NCBI GenBank assembly: GCA_005793375.1
Contig: SXSK01000379.1
Coordinates: 1-39,048 of the forward strand
DNA from: Verrucomicrobiales bacterium
GTDB lineage: Bacteria; Verrucomicrobiota; Verrucomicrobiia; Limisphaerales; UBA9464
Reading direction: 5' to 3'
Length of the DNA stretch: 39,048 nucleotides
Shown here: one piece after another, positions 16,997-25,048 of the stretch
Layout of the letters: each line of letters begins with the position of its first letter
Numbering within the stretch: position 1 is the first letter of the stretch
Made by a program: the position numbers and the translations under genes
The notes under the pieces: generated by a model
Databases searched by the model: none
What the model was told of the DNA's origin: nothing
The model's input: only the letters and a program-made list of their open reading frames with translations

Positions 16997-18430
16997 TCAG
17001 TGCTGGTTCGGACTCGCGGCTATCTTCAGGTCGCGAGCGGGACCAGCCCCCTTCGAACGGGCCGCCTCGTCGGCAGCACCTCTCGCTTCGAATTCTTCCC
17101 GGAACTTTTTCACAAAACTCAAGACTGGCCAAGATGCCGCTTCGCCAAAGGCGCAGATGGTCCGGCCTTGAATGTTCTGGGCGATGTGTTGCAGGTAGTC
17201 CGCATCCGCCTTTCGACCTTCTCCATGGGAAAGCCGGTGCAAACCTTTCGCCAGCCACAAGGCGCCTTCACGGCATGGGGTACATTGGCCGCAGCTTTCG
17301 TGGGCATAGAACTCGGATAAGTTCGCCAGGCAATCGACCATGCTCCGAGAATCATCCATCACAATGATGGCACTGGACCCTGACATCGTTCCAGCCCCCT
17401 GCAAGGAATCGAAATCATATGGCAGGTCCAACAATGGCACATCCACTTTGGTCATCTGACCGTCCGCAGCCTTGCGGTTGAGTTTAAACACTTCACCAGC
17501 CTTCAGGACTTTCGACGAGGAACCTCCCGGAATGATCGCCTTTAGGGAACGACCCGCCTTAAGGCCTTGTCCAAAGTTTTCGTGATAAATCAATTCTCCC
17601 AGCGTCACTCGACCGACTTGAATTTCGTAATATCCGGGGCGCTTCACATCGCCACTCAGGCTGACAATTCTCGTGCCCGTGTTATTGGGGGTCCCTAACT
17701 TGGCATACTCGCCAGCGCCCATGGTTACGATATGCTTCACATGGCAAAGGGTCTCCACGTTGTTCACAATGGTCGGACACATGTACAAACCCAAAATCGC
17801 CGGGAAATAGGGCGGTTTGATGCGGGGATAGGCCCGCTTGCCTTCCAGAGATTCAATCAAACCCGTCTCTTCACCACATATGTAGGCTCCCGCACCTCGG
17901 TGAACATAAATCTCAACGTCTCGACCCGACCCCAAAATGTTCTTGCCCAGAAACCCTTTGGCTCGCGCCTCTGCCAAGGCTTGATTCAGCAATCGAGCTC
18001 CCTGGGGCATTTCGCCGCGAATGTAGATGTAGGCCAGCTTGACGTCATTCGCCCAACACGAAATCACCATGCCCTCAATCAATTGATGCGGGTCTTTGTG
18101 AATGATTTGCCGATCCTTGAACGTGCCCGGTTCGGATTCATCCGCGTTGCAAATCAAATAAATCGGCTTGCCGCTGCGGCGATCCACAAAACTCCACTTA
18201 AGACCGGCACTAAAGCCAGCTCCCCCACGGCCCCGAAGTCCGGATGCCTTGACGTCTTCACGAACAACTTCCTGAGGCGACAGCTGCTTGCCATCCGGGA
18301 GATCGCGCGGCGGCGTCGCCAAGGCTTGGCGCAAGGCCTCGTAACCCCCGTGACGCAAATAACACTCGATATCCGGGGTGTAGCCCGGTTGATCGATATG
18401 CTTCAAAATCAATTTGTATTGTTCCGGCAT
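16997..18430 (-). CDS. nuoF: NADH-quinone oxidoreductase subunit F
   Basis: This is the NADH-binding flavoprotein subunit of complex I, holding FMN and [4Fe-4S] cluster N3. I chose the ATG at 18430 (477 residues); a TTG at 18451 would add seven residues. The NADH/FMN Gly-rich loop GLRGRGGAGFSAGLKWSF, the FMN site CNADESEPGTFKDR, and cluster motif ESCGQCTPCREG with the distal Cys in RTICAFGEAASWP are all present. The C-terminal ~45 residues beyond the fold are an Ala/Arg-rich tail. Upstream it is cut off from nuoE by an acyltransferase gene and an opposite-strand tRNA gene that begins 54 bp before this ATG. It may therefore need its own promoter, or depend on read-through across an antisense tRNA. 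Confidence 0.95.
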   Translation of the reverse strand: MPEQYKLILKHIDQPGYTPDIECYLRHGGYEALRQALATPPRDLPDGKQLSPQEVVREDVKASGLRGRGGAGFSAGLKWSFVDRRSGKPIYLICNADESEPGTFKDRQIIHKDPHQLIEGMVISCWANDVKLAYIYIRGEMPQGARLLNQALAEARAKGFLGKNILGSGRDVEIYVHRGAGAYICGEETGLIESLEGKRAYPRIKPPYFPAILGLYMCPTIVNNVETLCHVKHIVTMGAGEYAKLGTPNNTGTRIVSLSGDVKRPGYYEIQVGRVTLGELIYHENFGQGLKAGRSLKAIIPGGSSSKVLKAGEVFKLNRKAADGQMTKVDVPLLDLPYDFDSLQGAGTMSGSSAIIVMDDSRSMVDCLANLSEFYAHESCGQCTPCREGALWLAKGLHRLSHGEGRKADADYLQHIAQNIQGRTICAFGEAASWPVLSFVKKFREEFEARGAADEAARSKGAGPARDLKIAASPNQH

Positions 18431-18438
18431 GGCAGGGC

Positions 18439-18466
18439 TTGACTCAGGCAATTTGATTCTTAGGGT
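18439..18466 (+). promoter_or_regulatory. Possible promoter for tRNA-Gln
   Basis: TTGACT at 18439-18444 matches the sigma-70 -35 consensus at five of six positions. It is followed after 16 bp by TAGGGT at 18461-18466, which keeps the three best-conserved -10 positions. The likely start point near 18473 lies about 11 bp before the tRNA. The element lies just upstream of, and antisense to, the nuoF start. This is inference from pattern only. Confidence 0.4.
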
Positions 18467-18483
18467 TCACGTGCTGACCGCAC

Positions 18484-18557
18484 TGCCCGATGGTGTAACG
18501 GTAGCACAGCAGTCTCTGAATCTGCTTGTCATGGTTCAAATCCATGTCGGGCAGCCA
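18484..18557 (+). tRNA. tRNA-Gln(CUG)
   Basis: A complete cloverleaf can be folded by eye. The acceptor stem TGCCCGA pairs perfectly with TCGGGCA. The D arm is GTGT/GCAC with loop AACGGTA. The anticodon arm is GCAGT/TCTGC with loop CTCTGAA, giving anticodon CTG; the innermost T-T pair is a mismatch. The four-base variable region is TTGT. The T arm is CATGG/CCATG with loop TTCAAAT. The discriminator is G and the CCA end is encoded (18555-18557). The CUG anticodon decodes glutamine CAG codons. It lies on the plus strand, opposite to every gene around it, inside the nuo locus between nuoF and an acyltransferase gene. Confidence 0.95.
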
Positions 18558-18739
18558 CTTTTTGAAGTTCCAAACCGGTTCTAGCAACCCTCGGCAGTCT
18601 CGAATCCTGGTTCGTTCCCTGGTTTCACGTGTTGTTACAGACCTGTTCGTTGGCCAACCTCGCGTTTTTCCACAAGTGATCGAGTGCCTCATCGGCTGAA
18701 TCGATAACTCCAACAGCGAGTTGTGTTTTAATCGACGGT

Positions 18740-19912
18740 TCATACCGGAGCGGGTTGGTAGGTGAAGCCGCGGCCCCAGGCGACAAACTTGGATTCGAAG
18801 AACTTCCACGAGACCACCGCCAATGCCAAACTCACCACCAGGGCGGCCCCTGTCGTCATTAACGTCCCAATCGTCGTGATCCTTGGCGGTTGAGCCCACA
18901 ACAGGTCGTGAAACAGCCACGAAACCGGTTGGTGAAAGAGATACAGGCCGTAAGAAACCATCCCCAATCGCTGTAGCAGATGGGAAGAGGTTATCGCGCG
19001 AACCCAATTCTGTTCGTTGAACAGGGCGAGCAGAATAAAAGCGAGATAACCCACGGCAAGGGTCAGAAATCCGATCAAATGCGCCCCAGCATAAATGAAG
19101 GCGCTCTGCTTGGATGCCCTGAGAACACCGATGATCAGAACGCAGATTCCGAGTAGACCCAAAAGAAACCATTGGTTTCGACGAATCCACTGAACGATCG
19201 ACGGAACGCGAACACACCACGCACCCAGCGCGCCCAAACAAAGAGCATCCCAGCGACAGGGCAGCAAAAAATATCCCGCCACTCCAGGCTTCGGCATGAA
19301 GTAGAAGAAGAACAAACGAATCGCCGTCGCCGACAGCGCCACCAAAATCAGATAACCCGGAAGTCGAGACGGTGATACCCAACGCACAAATAAGGGAAAC
19401 AGGAGGTAGAACTGTTCTTCGACAGCCAAGGACCAAGTTGCCCCCAGGAACGGCGAACCTTCGATTCCAGGTCGCGACTGGAGAATGTTCTGACAGTAAA
19501 GCAGATACGACCAAAACGGAGTCCCTTCCGCAAAGGTGTTGGGAGCCAGTCGCGGCAATCCGAATTGGACTAGCACCCAGTACAAAACCAACCACGCGTA
19601 ATAGATCGGAAAGATCCGGCAAGCCCGGCGCAGATAAAACGCTTTGAAATAATTGGGGGCTTCTCGGTGCTGAATCAGGATGCCTCCGATAAGAAACCCA
19701 GAGAGGACAAAGAACAAATCGACGCCACTCCAGCACATCCCCAGCGCCTGACGGAACATATTGACCGCAGTCCCCGGGGTATCCGGAAGTTGCATGGCCA
19801 CATAGTGCCAGACTAACACCATCAAAATCGCCACACCACGAACCGCGTCCAACTCGGGTACGCGCCGCCCTGCGGCGAGCAACTCGACCGGCGATAGCGT
19901 TTGGTTTGGCAT
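18740..19912 (-). CDS. OafA-type membrane acyltransferase (acyltransferase 3)
   Basis: This predicted integral-membrane O-acyltransferase has 390 residues and about ten hydrophobic helices. The acyltransferase-3 signature is clear at the N-terminus: RRVPELDAVRGVAILMVLVWHY, with the catalytic-type His in VWHY, then SGVDLFFVLSGFLIGGIL and FYLRRACRIFPIYYAW. A later ATWSLAVEEQFYLLFP also fits the family. Members acetylate or acylate sugars of lipopolysaccharide, exopolysaccharide or other envelope glycans. It has no known part in complex I. Yet it sits 21 bp after nuoE's stop, on the same strand, so it is probably co-transcribed with nuoBCDE. The ATG at 19912 is preceded almost directly by AGGA. 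It looks like an insertion into the nuo gene order. Confidence 0.9.
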   Translation of the reverse strand: MPNQTLSPVELLAAGRRVPELDAVRGVAILMVLVWHYVAMQLPDTPGTAVNMFRQALGMCWSGVDLFFVLSGFLIGGILIQHREAPNYFKAFYLRRACRIFPIYYAWLVLYWVLVQFGLPRLAPNTFAEGTPFWSYLLYCQNILQSRPGIEGSPFLGATWSLAVEEQFYLLFPLFVRWVSPSRLPGYLILVALSATAIRLFFFYFMPKPGVAGYFLLPCRWDALCLGALGAWCVRVPSIVQWIRRNQWFLLGLLGICVLIIGVLRASKQSAFIYAGAHLIGFLTLAVGYLAFILLALFNEQNWVRAITSSHLLQRLGMVSYGLYLFHQPVSWLFHDLLWAQPPRITTIGTLMTTGAALVVSLALAVVSWKFFESKFVAWGRGFTYQPAPV

Positions 19913-19933
19913 TCCTAGACACAGCGGAGTCGG

Positions 19934-20419
19934 TTAACGGCCTGCAGCTAAGACGCGATCTGCGTCCGCGATACTCGCCTTGGAAAGAACACTCTCCCCC
20001 ACCATCACCACCGGAGCAGACCCGCAGTCGGCTAGGCATTCGACAAACTCAACTGTGAACTTGCCGTCAGGAGTTGTCTGGGGGGTATGCGCATGGGAGT
20101 TGAGCCCGAGTTTCTTGCAAAAATGGTCCCGGATCTCAGAGCTTCCCGCCAGGGCACAGCTTAAGGTTCGACAAACTTTGACATGCGTTTTGCCCAAGGG
20201 TTCCTGACGGAACATGGGGTAGAATGTCACCAATTCATAAACGTTGATCGGTTGCAACCCCAACTTGGCGGCGGTCCATTCAACCGCGTCATTGGAAACA
20301 TATCCAAAGTGCTCCTGCAGCGCGTGCAGAAACATCAATGAAGCGCTCCGCTTCTGTGGATAATGCGTCACCAACTCGTCGAGTTGGGACTCCAAACTGG
20401 CTGGAATGCTCAGTGCCAT
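19934..20419 (-). CDS. nuoE: NADH-quinone oxidoreductase subunit E
   Basis: This thioredoxin-fold subunit of complex I holds [2Fe-2S] cluster N1a and pairs with NuoF. It has 161 residues, the normal length. The four cluster Cys are C83 and C88 (CRTLSC) and C128 and C132 (CLADC), with the conserved GSAPVVMV after the second pair. The N-terminal helical domain contains the typical HALQEHFGYVSNDAVEWTA segment and YELVTFYPMF. The ATG at 20419 lies 12 bp after nuoD's stop. Downstream comes the acyltransferase gene instead of the expected nuoF. Confidence 0.96.
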   Translation of the reverse strand: MALSIPASLESQLDELVTHYPQKRSASLMFLHALQEHFGYVSNDAVEWTAAKLGLQPINVYELVTFYPMFRQEPLGKTHVKVCRTLSCALAGSSEIRDHFCKKLGLNSHAHTPQTTPDGKFTVEFVECLADCGSAPVVMVGESVLSKASIADADRVLAAGR

Positions 20420-20431
20420 GGAGGTAATACT

Positions 20432-21721
20432 TCAGCGATCACATTCACCCATTACAAAGTCGAGGGATCCCAAAATCGTCACCATATCGCTCATCATATG
20501 GCCAGGTAGGATCGCCGGAAGAATGCTCAAATTAACAAAGGATGGCGCACGAATCTTTAAACGGTACGGCGTTCCGCCACCTCGGCTATTGATGTAGAAT
20601 CCCAATTCTCCCTTGGGATTCTCTGCCCCAAAATACACCTCGCCCGGAGGCGCATTCACTCCCTGCGTTACCAGCATGAACTGGTGGATCAGTTCTTCCA
20701 TGCTCGTCAACACCTTATCCTTGGGCGGCAATACCGTTTTCCCATCCTGAACATGAAACGGCTCTTTCGAGCGGTTATCCGCACCACCCGGAAGCTTGTC
20801 CAAGCATTGATGCAATAGGCGAACACTTTGCTGGCTCTCTTCCATCCGGACCAAATAACGATCGTAAGAGTCTCCTACAGATCCAACCGGAACATCGAAC
20901 TCCAAGTCGCTGTAACACAAATACGGATGCGCCTTGCGCACATCGTAAGCCACACCACTGCCCCGCAGATTCGGTCCCGTCAACCCATAGTTTATCGCTA
21001 ATTCCTTGGAAATGACCCCAACATCCCGCGTGCGATCCACCCAGATGCGATTTCGGGTCAACAGGCTGCCCACTTCCGCAAAGCACACCACCACCTCATC
21101 CAAGAACTTCCGGCATTGGTCCACCCATCCCGGCGGTAGATCACGGGTCATTCCGCCAATCCGGGTATAACTCGTCGTAAACCGCGCACCGGTTAGCGAT
21201 TCAATGAGGTTATAAATCTTTTCGCGTTCCGTGAAGGTATGCAAAAAAACTGTCATAGCTCCGACGTCCATCGCAAAACAACCCACCCCCAGCAAATGCG
21301 CGGATATGCGGGCCAACTCACAACAAATCACCCGGATGTATTGGCAGCGAGGAGGCAGCTTATCGTGGATGCCCATCAACTTTTCCACCGCCAACGCATA
21401 GGCCACGTTGTTCGCCAGCGGCGCCAGGTAGTCCAGTCGATCCGTATACGGAACAAACTGGTTGTAAGTCATGTTTTCGGCGATCTTCTCATCACCCCGA
21501 TGCAGGTAGCCAATGTCGGGCATGGCTTTCGTGATGGTCTCGCCATCCAATTCCACGACCACCCGCAGCACGCCATGGGTCGAAGGATGCGATGGTCCTA
21601 TATTCAGGACCAATTTGTCCCCTTGCAGTTCCTGAAGATCCTCCCCCATCACCGCCGACTTCGGCACCTCGGCAGCGTGCGATGCAGGCTCTCGGAATGA
21701 AATCGTTTGTGCAGTCGCCAT
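20432..21721 (-). CDS. nuoD: NADH-quinone oxidoreductase subunit D
   Basis: This is the 49-kDa type subunit of complex I, which with NuoB forms the quinone-reduction site. It has 429 residues; the family core is ~400 and the N-terminal ~30 residues are an unconserved leader. Conserved blocks seen are NIGPSHPSTHGVLRVVVELDGE, the IGYLHRGDEKIAE segment with the quinone-site His, RISAHLLGVGCFAMDVGA, TRIGGMTRDLPPGW and the C-terminal LDFVMGECDR ending in the family's DR. The gene starts 13 bp after nuoC and is 12 bp ahead of nuoE. Confidence 0.97.
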   Translation of the reverse strand: MATAQTISFREPASHAAEVPKSAVMGEDLQELQGDKLVLNIGPSHPSTHGVLRVVVELDGETITKAMPDIGYLHRGDEKIAENMTYNQFVPYTDRLDYLAPLANNVAYALAVEKLMGIHDKLPPRCQYIRVICCELARISAHLLGVGCFAMDVGAMTVFLHTFTEREKIYNLIESLTGARFTTSYTRIGGMTRDLPPGWVDQCRKFLDEVVVCFAEVGSLLTRNRIWVDRTRDVGVISKELAINYGLTGPNLRGSGVAYDVRKAHPYLCYSDLEFDVPVGSVGDSYDRYLVRMEESQQSVRLLHQCLDKLPGGADNRSKEPFHVQDGKTVLPPKDKVLTSMEELIHQFMLVTQGVNAPPGEVYFGAENPKGELGFYINSRGGGTPYRLKIRAPSFVNLSILPAILPGHMMSDMVTILGSLDFVMGECDR

Positions 21722-21734
21722 GAGAGTCGTCGAA

Positions 21735-22364
21735 TTAGGCTTCGGGGTTCCGGGCTCGTGGCTCGCGTTGAATCGACCCGCCTTGCGTCGGCACCGTCAC
21801 AAACGGACCGCCCTCCAGCGGCGCCGACCGGGTAAAGGCCACTTCGGGAAGCTCCGTCGGCTTGCCCGCCAAGGGAAAATCCTTGCGCAACGGAAAATAA
21901 GGATAGCCGTCCCACATCAGAATCCGCCGCAAATCCGGATGGCCTCGGAAGCGGATCCCCATCATGTCGTAGGCTTCGCGCTCATGCCAGTCCGCCGTGC
22001 GCCAGACGGGCACGACCGACGGCAATTCCGACCGCTCCTCGCTGAGTTGGGTCTTTAAGCGGAGATGCGCTCCGTGGGCAACACTGTATAGCTCGTACAC
22101 CACCGTCCACCGCGGATCATCCCCCAGGTTATCGACGGAACTCAGATCCAACAGCATATCAAAGCCCAACTGCTCACGAGCACCCGCACAAACCGACAGG
22201 ATTTGCTCGGCATCTAATACTGTCAGCGTAACTTCACCGCGAAACTCAGTGGCCACACTGAGCAGATCCGGAAATGTCGCTCGCAGTTGATTGGCGAGTT
22301 CTTGAGGGGTTGGCACAGGATGATATAGGTGTTGTGCTAAGTCCCGGTCAGAACTCAGCTTCAT
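21735..22364 (-). CDS. nuoC: NADH-quinone oxidoreductase subunit C
   Basis: This 30-kDa type peripheral subunit of complex I has 209 residues from the ATG at 22364. A TTG at 22376 would add four residues and overlap nuoB by 4 bp, so a coupled TTG start is possible. The family signature is complete: TADWHEREAYDMMGIRFRGHPDLRRILM, then YPLRKDFPL in slightly diverged form (YFPLRKDFPL). The last 25 residues beyond the fold are a variable tail. It is a separate gene, not fused to nuoD, and lies between nuoB and nuoD on the same strand. Confidence 0.95.
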   Translation of the reverse strand: MKLSSDRDLAQHLYHPVPTPQELANQLRATFPDLLSVATEFRGEVTLTVLDAEQILSVCAGAREQLGFDMLLDLSSVDNLGDDPRWTVVYELYSVAHGAHLRLKTQLSEERSELPSVVPVWRTADWHEREAYDMMGIRFRGHPDLRRILMWDGYPYFPLRKDFPLAGKPTELPEVAFTRSAPLEGGPFVTVPTQGGSIQREPRARNPEA

Positions 22365-22372
22365 GGTTTCGA

Positions 22373-22969
22373 TCAACTCGGAATGACTTCCCCCTTCTCC
22401 CCGAGCTCAATCCCGAGGCGCCCGTATTTCTCAGGACCAGCATCCTTCTTCCAATCACGAAGAAATGGTTCCTTGGCCACCTTGCCTTGGAGCTTGATGA
22501 TCGCGTCCAGCAGTGCCTCCGGCCGCGGCGGACAACCAGCAATATAAACGTCCACAGGAACAATATTGTCCACACCTTGCAGAACGGCGTAACTCCGGTA
22601 CATACCACCAGTCGACGCGCAAGCACCCATCGCAATCACCCACTTTGGCTCCGTCATCTGCTCGTAAATCCGCCGAACCGCCAGCGCCATCTTGTAAGTC
22701 ACAGTGCCCGCCACAATCATCACATCCGACTGGCGAGGTGAAAACCGCATCACTTCCGATCCAAACCGCGAAATATCAAAACGACTGGCACCCGCAGCCA
22801 TCAGTTCAATCGCGCAGCAAGCCAAACCCATCGGCATTGGCCAAAGAGAATTCTGCCGAAACCAGTTAATCGCCGAATCAAGGCGGGTGTGTATCACCTC
22901 GCCTTCAATCTTTGAATTGTAACCGACTTCGGACACCGACCGGCCAGTTGCAGGAACTATGGCACTCAT
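22373..22969 (-). CDS. nuoB: NADH-quinone oxidoreductase subunit B
   Basis: This subunit carries the terminal [4Fe-4S] cluster N2, which hands electrons to quinone. It has 198 residues. The tandem-Cys motif is present in [18 protein letters not shown], with further ligands in [11 protein letters not shown] and [17 protein letters not shown]. The [10 protein letters not shown] block is also conserved. The ATG at 22969 gives a 40-residue N-terminal lead before the fold, similar to many relatives. This is the first nuo gene of the run: the DNA upstream holds no nuoA, although nuoA normally precedes nuoB. A CRP-type palindrome about 80 bp upstream suggests a regulated promoter here. Confidence 0.96.
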   Translation of the reverse strand: MSAIVPATGRSVSEVGYNSKIEGEVIHTRLDSAINWFRQNSLWPMPMGLACCAIELMAAGASRFDISRFGSEVMRFSPRQSDVMIVAGTVTYKMALAVRRIYEQMTEPKWVIAMGACASTGGMYRSYAVLQGVDNIVPVDVYIAGCPPRPEALLDAIIKLQGKVAKEPFLRDWKKDAGPEKYGRLGIELGEKGEVIPS

Positions 22970-23417
22970 GAAATAAGAAACACGCGGGGTTGTGTACCGC
23001 GAGCTCCCGAAACGCTATGGCTGGGGTCCAACGCGGGCAAGATGGTTTTGTGATTTTTTTCACAAGCGACGCTTTTTCACCAGCAACAGCCCTTGAAGAA
23101 ATCCATATCGCCAATCCTTCTTGCTGCTCTAAAAGCGGCACTTTTCCTAAAGTCATCTCGCTAGACTCTGCCGTGACTCACGTGCGCAATTGTGTTCTAA
23201 ACTGTTGTAAACCAAATATTTAGAAGACGCCATCTTACGCAATCACAGTCGCCGACCCTGAGCCTCAGTCGGCATGCCATGGCAGCGAACCGCACCCGCC
23301 ATGGCAGCCGAGGGTTTCAAAACTCGAAACGCTGTCTACGCCTCGATAATCTTCAGTCCATAAATGCCGATCCCGCATCACCACTCATTCGAGTTCAACT
23401 GCAGGTCCGGACTCCCA
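22970..23417. other. Intergenic region upstream of nuoB, no gene
   Basis: This 448-bp gap carries no supported coding frame and nothing resembling nuoA, which would be about 120 residues with three helices. It holds the palindrome at 23048-23065. The probable nuoB promoter is here, but no confident -10/-35 pair was found. A short direct repeat (GCCATGGCAGC at 23276 and 23298) is the only other structure seen. Confidence 0.6.
23048..23065. promoter_or_regulatory. CRP-type palindromic operator upstream of nuoB
   Basis: The 18-bp sequence TTGTGA-TTTTTT-TCACAA is a perfect palindrome in its arms. It contains TGTGA-N6-TCACA, the classic consensus for CRP-family regulators. Its centre is about 87 bp upstream of the nuoB ATG, consistent with a promoter-proximal site. 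Which regulator reads it is unknown. The Crp/Fnr protein at 28617 has FNR-type recognition residues and is not the obvious candidate. The T-rich spacer leaves some chance of coincidence. Confidence 0.55.
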
Positions 23418-24710
23418 TCAGACCCATTTCCTCAAGAAACCCCAGGCCTCCTGTTGCATCTCCAAGTTGAACTCATGAGGCGTGTCATACAGCAAGGTGC
23501 GGCAATGATCCGAATCCCCCGCCTTCTTGTAGCAGGCATTCAGTTTATCAAAGCTCTCGTGAACGCCATTCAACTCAAAGAGTCCGTCCCGACTTCCATT
23601 GATGACCAAAATAGGTCGCGGCATTGCGAGAGCGGCCACATCGGGATAATCAAGATATCGATACAATCCTGGAACCACCTTGGTGTGGCCTATGGTATTG
23701 CGAACATGCTTCTGCAATTGGCGCCTGAAGGAAGCCATCCAACCCACGATCACACCAGCCTTCACCCGCTCGTCGAGTGCCGTTAGGTGACAGGCCCTCA
23801 ATCCACCCACAGACAGCCCAACACAGCCGATGCGTTTCGGATCCACATCGGGGCGTGTCAGTAGATAATCAACGGTTCGGATGTCATCCCAAAACATCAC
23901 GCCAGGCCACGTAAAACCCGCAGAGTAAATGCTGCGCCCAATCAGTTGTTCGCTCTGACTCGCTCGGGCATTGAATGCCTGAATGCGTTCCTTGGAAATG
24001 CTGAGCGGACGCTCCCGCCAATCGGCGGCATCTTCCGCCAATAGTAGCCGCCGTTCGCCCCAATAAAACATGTCGATCACGATCACCACATAACCCTGGC
24101 GCACAAGCTCCGTGGCGATGCTCTTGCCGGCGTAATACTGGCGCTTGAACTCACTCAGCACCGGATGTTCCTGTGGCATTTCCAAAATCTTCTCCCGGCC
24201 CCATAGATAGAAGCCTCCGTGGTCATGCAACGCGACGATTGCCGGAGCGCGACCTGTCAGATTTTTGGGCACCAAGACACTGGCCGGCACCCGCAGATCT
24301 GGGGTCGTGTTGAATTGAATCGTTTCGCGGAAATAATCCCCGCAATCCACCCGTTCCAGCTGTTCGGCTCGCGGCGAGCATGACGCCGGGGAATAGTGCA
24401 ACAATTCCAAAACCTTGGTCCGGGCAAGCCGTCGCCACGTGCGGGCTGAGCCAAACTTGGGGTTTAAATAAGACAGCGGAAACTCTCCGGAAATGGCCTG
24501 CTTTTGTATGAAGGGATAGAGACTTCCCAAGTCGGAGCCCGGCGGAATCGCCAGATTCTGTCGATGCCGCGACTCGGCAACCGGGTCGCCAGCCGCCGCA
24601 TTTACCGCACTTGTGGCGCTGGCCTTAACCCCCAAGGCTATCAGAGAAGAGTGCAAAAAGGAGCGCCGGGAAAGCGGCGACTCTTCAGGCAAAGATGTTT
24701 CGGCTGGCAT
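23418..24710 (-). CDS. Exported alpha/beta hydrolase (esterase-like)
   Basis: This predicted serine hydrolase has 430 residues from the ATG at 24710, chosen because it gives a Tat-type leader (PLSRRSFLHSSLIALGV); the frame stays open to 24761 without a sensible start. A beta-rich cap (TTPDLRVPASVLVPKNLTGRAPAIVALHDHGG) leads into the fold. The nucleophile elbow is GLSVGG. The acid is probably the Asp in NGSRDGLFEL and the His is in YDTPHEF. The arrangement resembles dienelactone-hydrolase/acetyl-xylan-esterase-like proteins (Abhydrolase_7 type) common in PVC and Bacteroidota genomes. A role in removing acyl groups from extracellular glycans is plausible but unproven. It is separated from nuoB by 448 bp and faces away from the rhodanese gene at 25049. 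Confidence 0.85.
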   Translation of the reverse strand: MPAETSLPEESPLSRRSFLHSSLIALGVKASATSAVNAAAGDPVAESRHRQNLAIPPGSDLGSLYPFIQKQAISGEFPLSYLNPKFGSARTWRRLARTKVLELLHYSPASCSPRAEQLERVDCGDYFRETIQFNTTPDLRVPASVLVPKNLTGRAPAIVALHDHGGFYLWGREKILEMPQEHPVLSEFKRQYYAGKSIATELVRQGYVVIVIDMFYWGERRLLLAEDAADWRERPLSISKERIQAFNARASQSEQLIGRSIYSAGFTWPGVMFWDDIRTVDYLLTRPDVDPKRIGCVGLSVGGLRACHLTALDERVKAGVIVGWMASFRRQLQKHVRNTIGHTKVVPGLYRYLDYPDVAALAMPRPILVINGSRDGLFELNGVHESFDKLNACYKKAGDSDHCRTLLYDTPHEFNLEMQQEAWGFLRKWV

Positions 24711-25048
24711 GGCCCAATAGAACCACGGTGGATCACATAAGGCGAGTGTGGTATCTCGCAAAGGAGCCTACAGAAAATCTCCCTCCCGCATCTTCTAACC
24801 CGTGACCATGCCTCAAGGTGTCCGAGAGGATCAATGCGGTACCGGAGGAGGGCATCGATTTGCATCGGATCGGATTTTGGAGTGGCCCGCCAATTCGTGG
24901 ATGCCGCATGCTGATTTGGCAGCAGCACCCAACCCGCGAGCCATATCGATGAGAGGACTCCAAGGGATTCCCCGGCCCAATCCATCCCGCGTGTCAGCAA
25001 TGTCCTACTTGAACTCATTTAAGGCTTTCCTGCTCGAATTTTCAGGCT
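24711..25048. other. Divergent intergenic region, no gene
   Basis: This 338-bp gap lies between the divergent hydrolase and rhodanese genes and should contain both promoters. Short open frames cross it on both strands, but none has a ribosome site or recognisable motif. I see no operator-like palindrome or terminator. Confidence 0.5.

Noticed and set aside
18558-18739. Possible attachment site or tRNA remnant next to tRNA-Gln
   Set aside because: I compared this stretch and the far side of the acyltransferase with the tRNA 3' end and saw no repeat long enough to be an att site. No integrase is present.
18444-20039. A minus-strand open frame of 531 codons spanning the acyltransferase and tRNA
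   Set aside because: It is out of frame with the clear acyltransferase, has no domain, and its C-terminal part is simply the tRNA-Gln read antisense, a well-known source of false proteins.
22905-23156. A minus-strand frame of 83 codons just ahead of nuoB, considered as nuoA
   Set aside because: It overlaps the nuoB start, lacks the three hydrophobic helices of NuoA and shows no NuoA motif.
23276-23308. Direct repeat GCCATGGCAGC, two copies
   Set aside because: Two short copies 11 bp apart, with no further copies seen. Too little to call an operator or an element.
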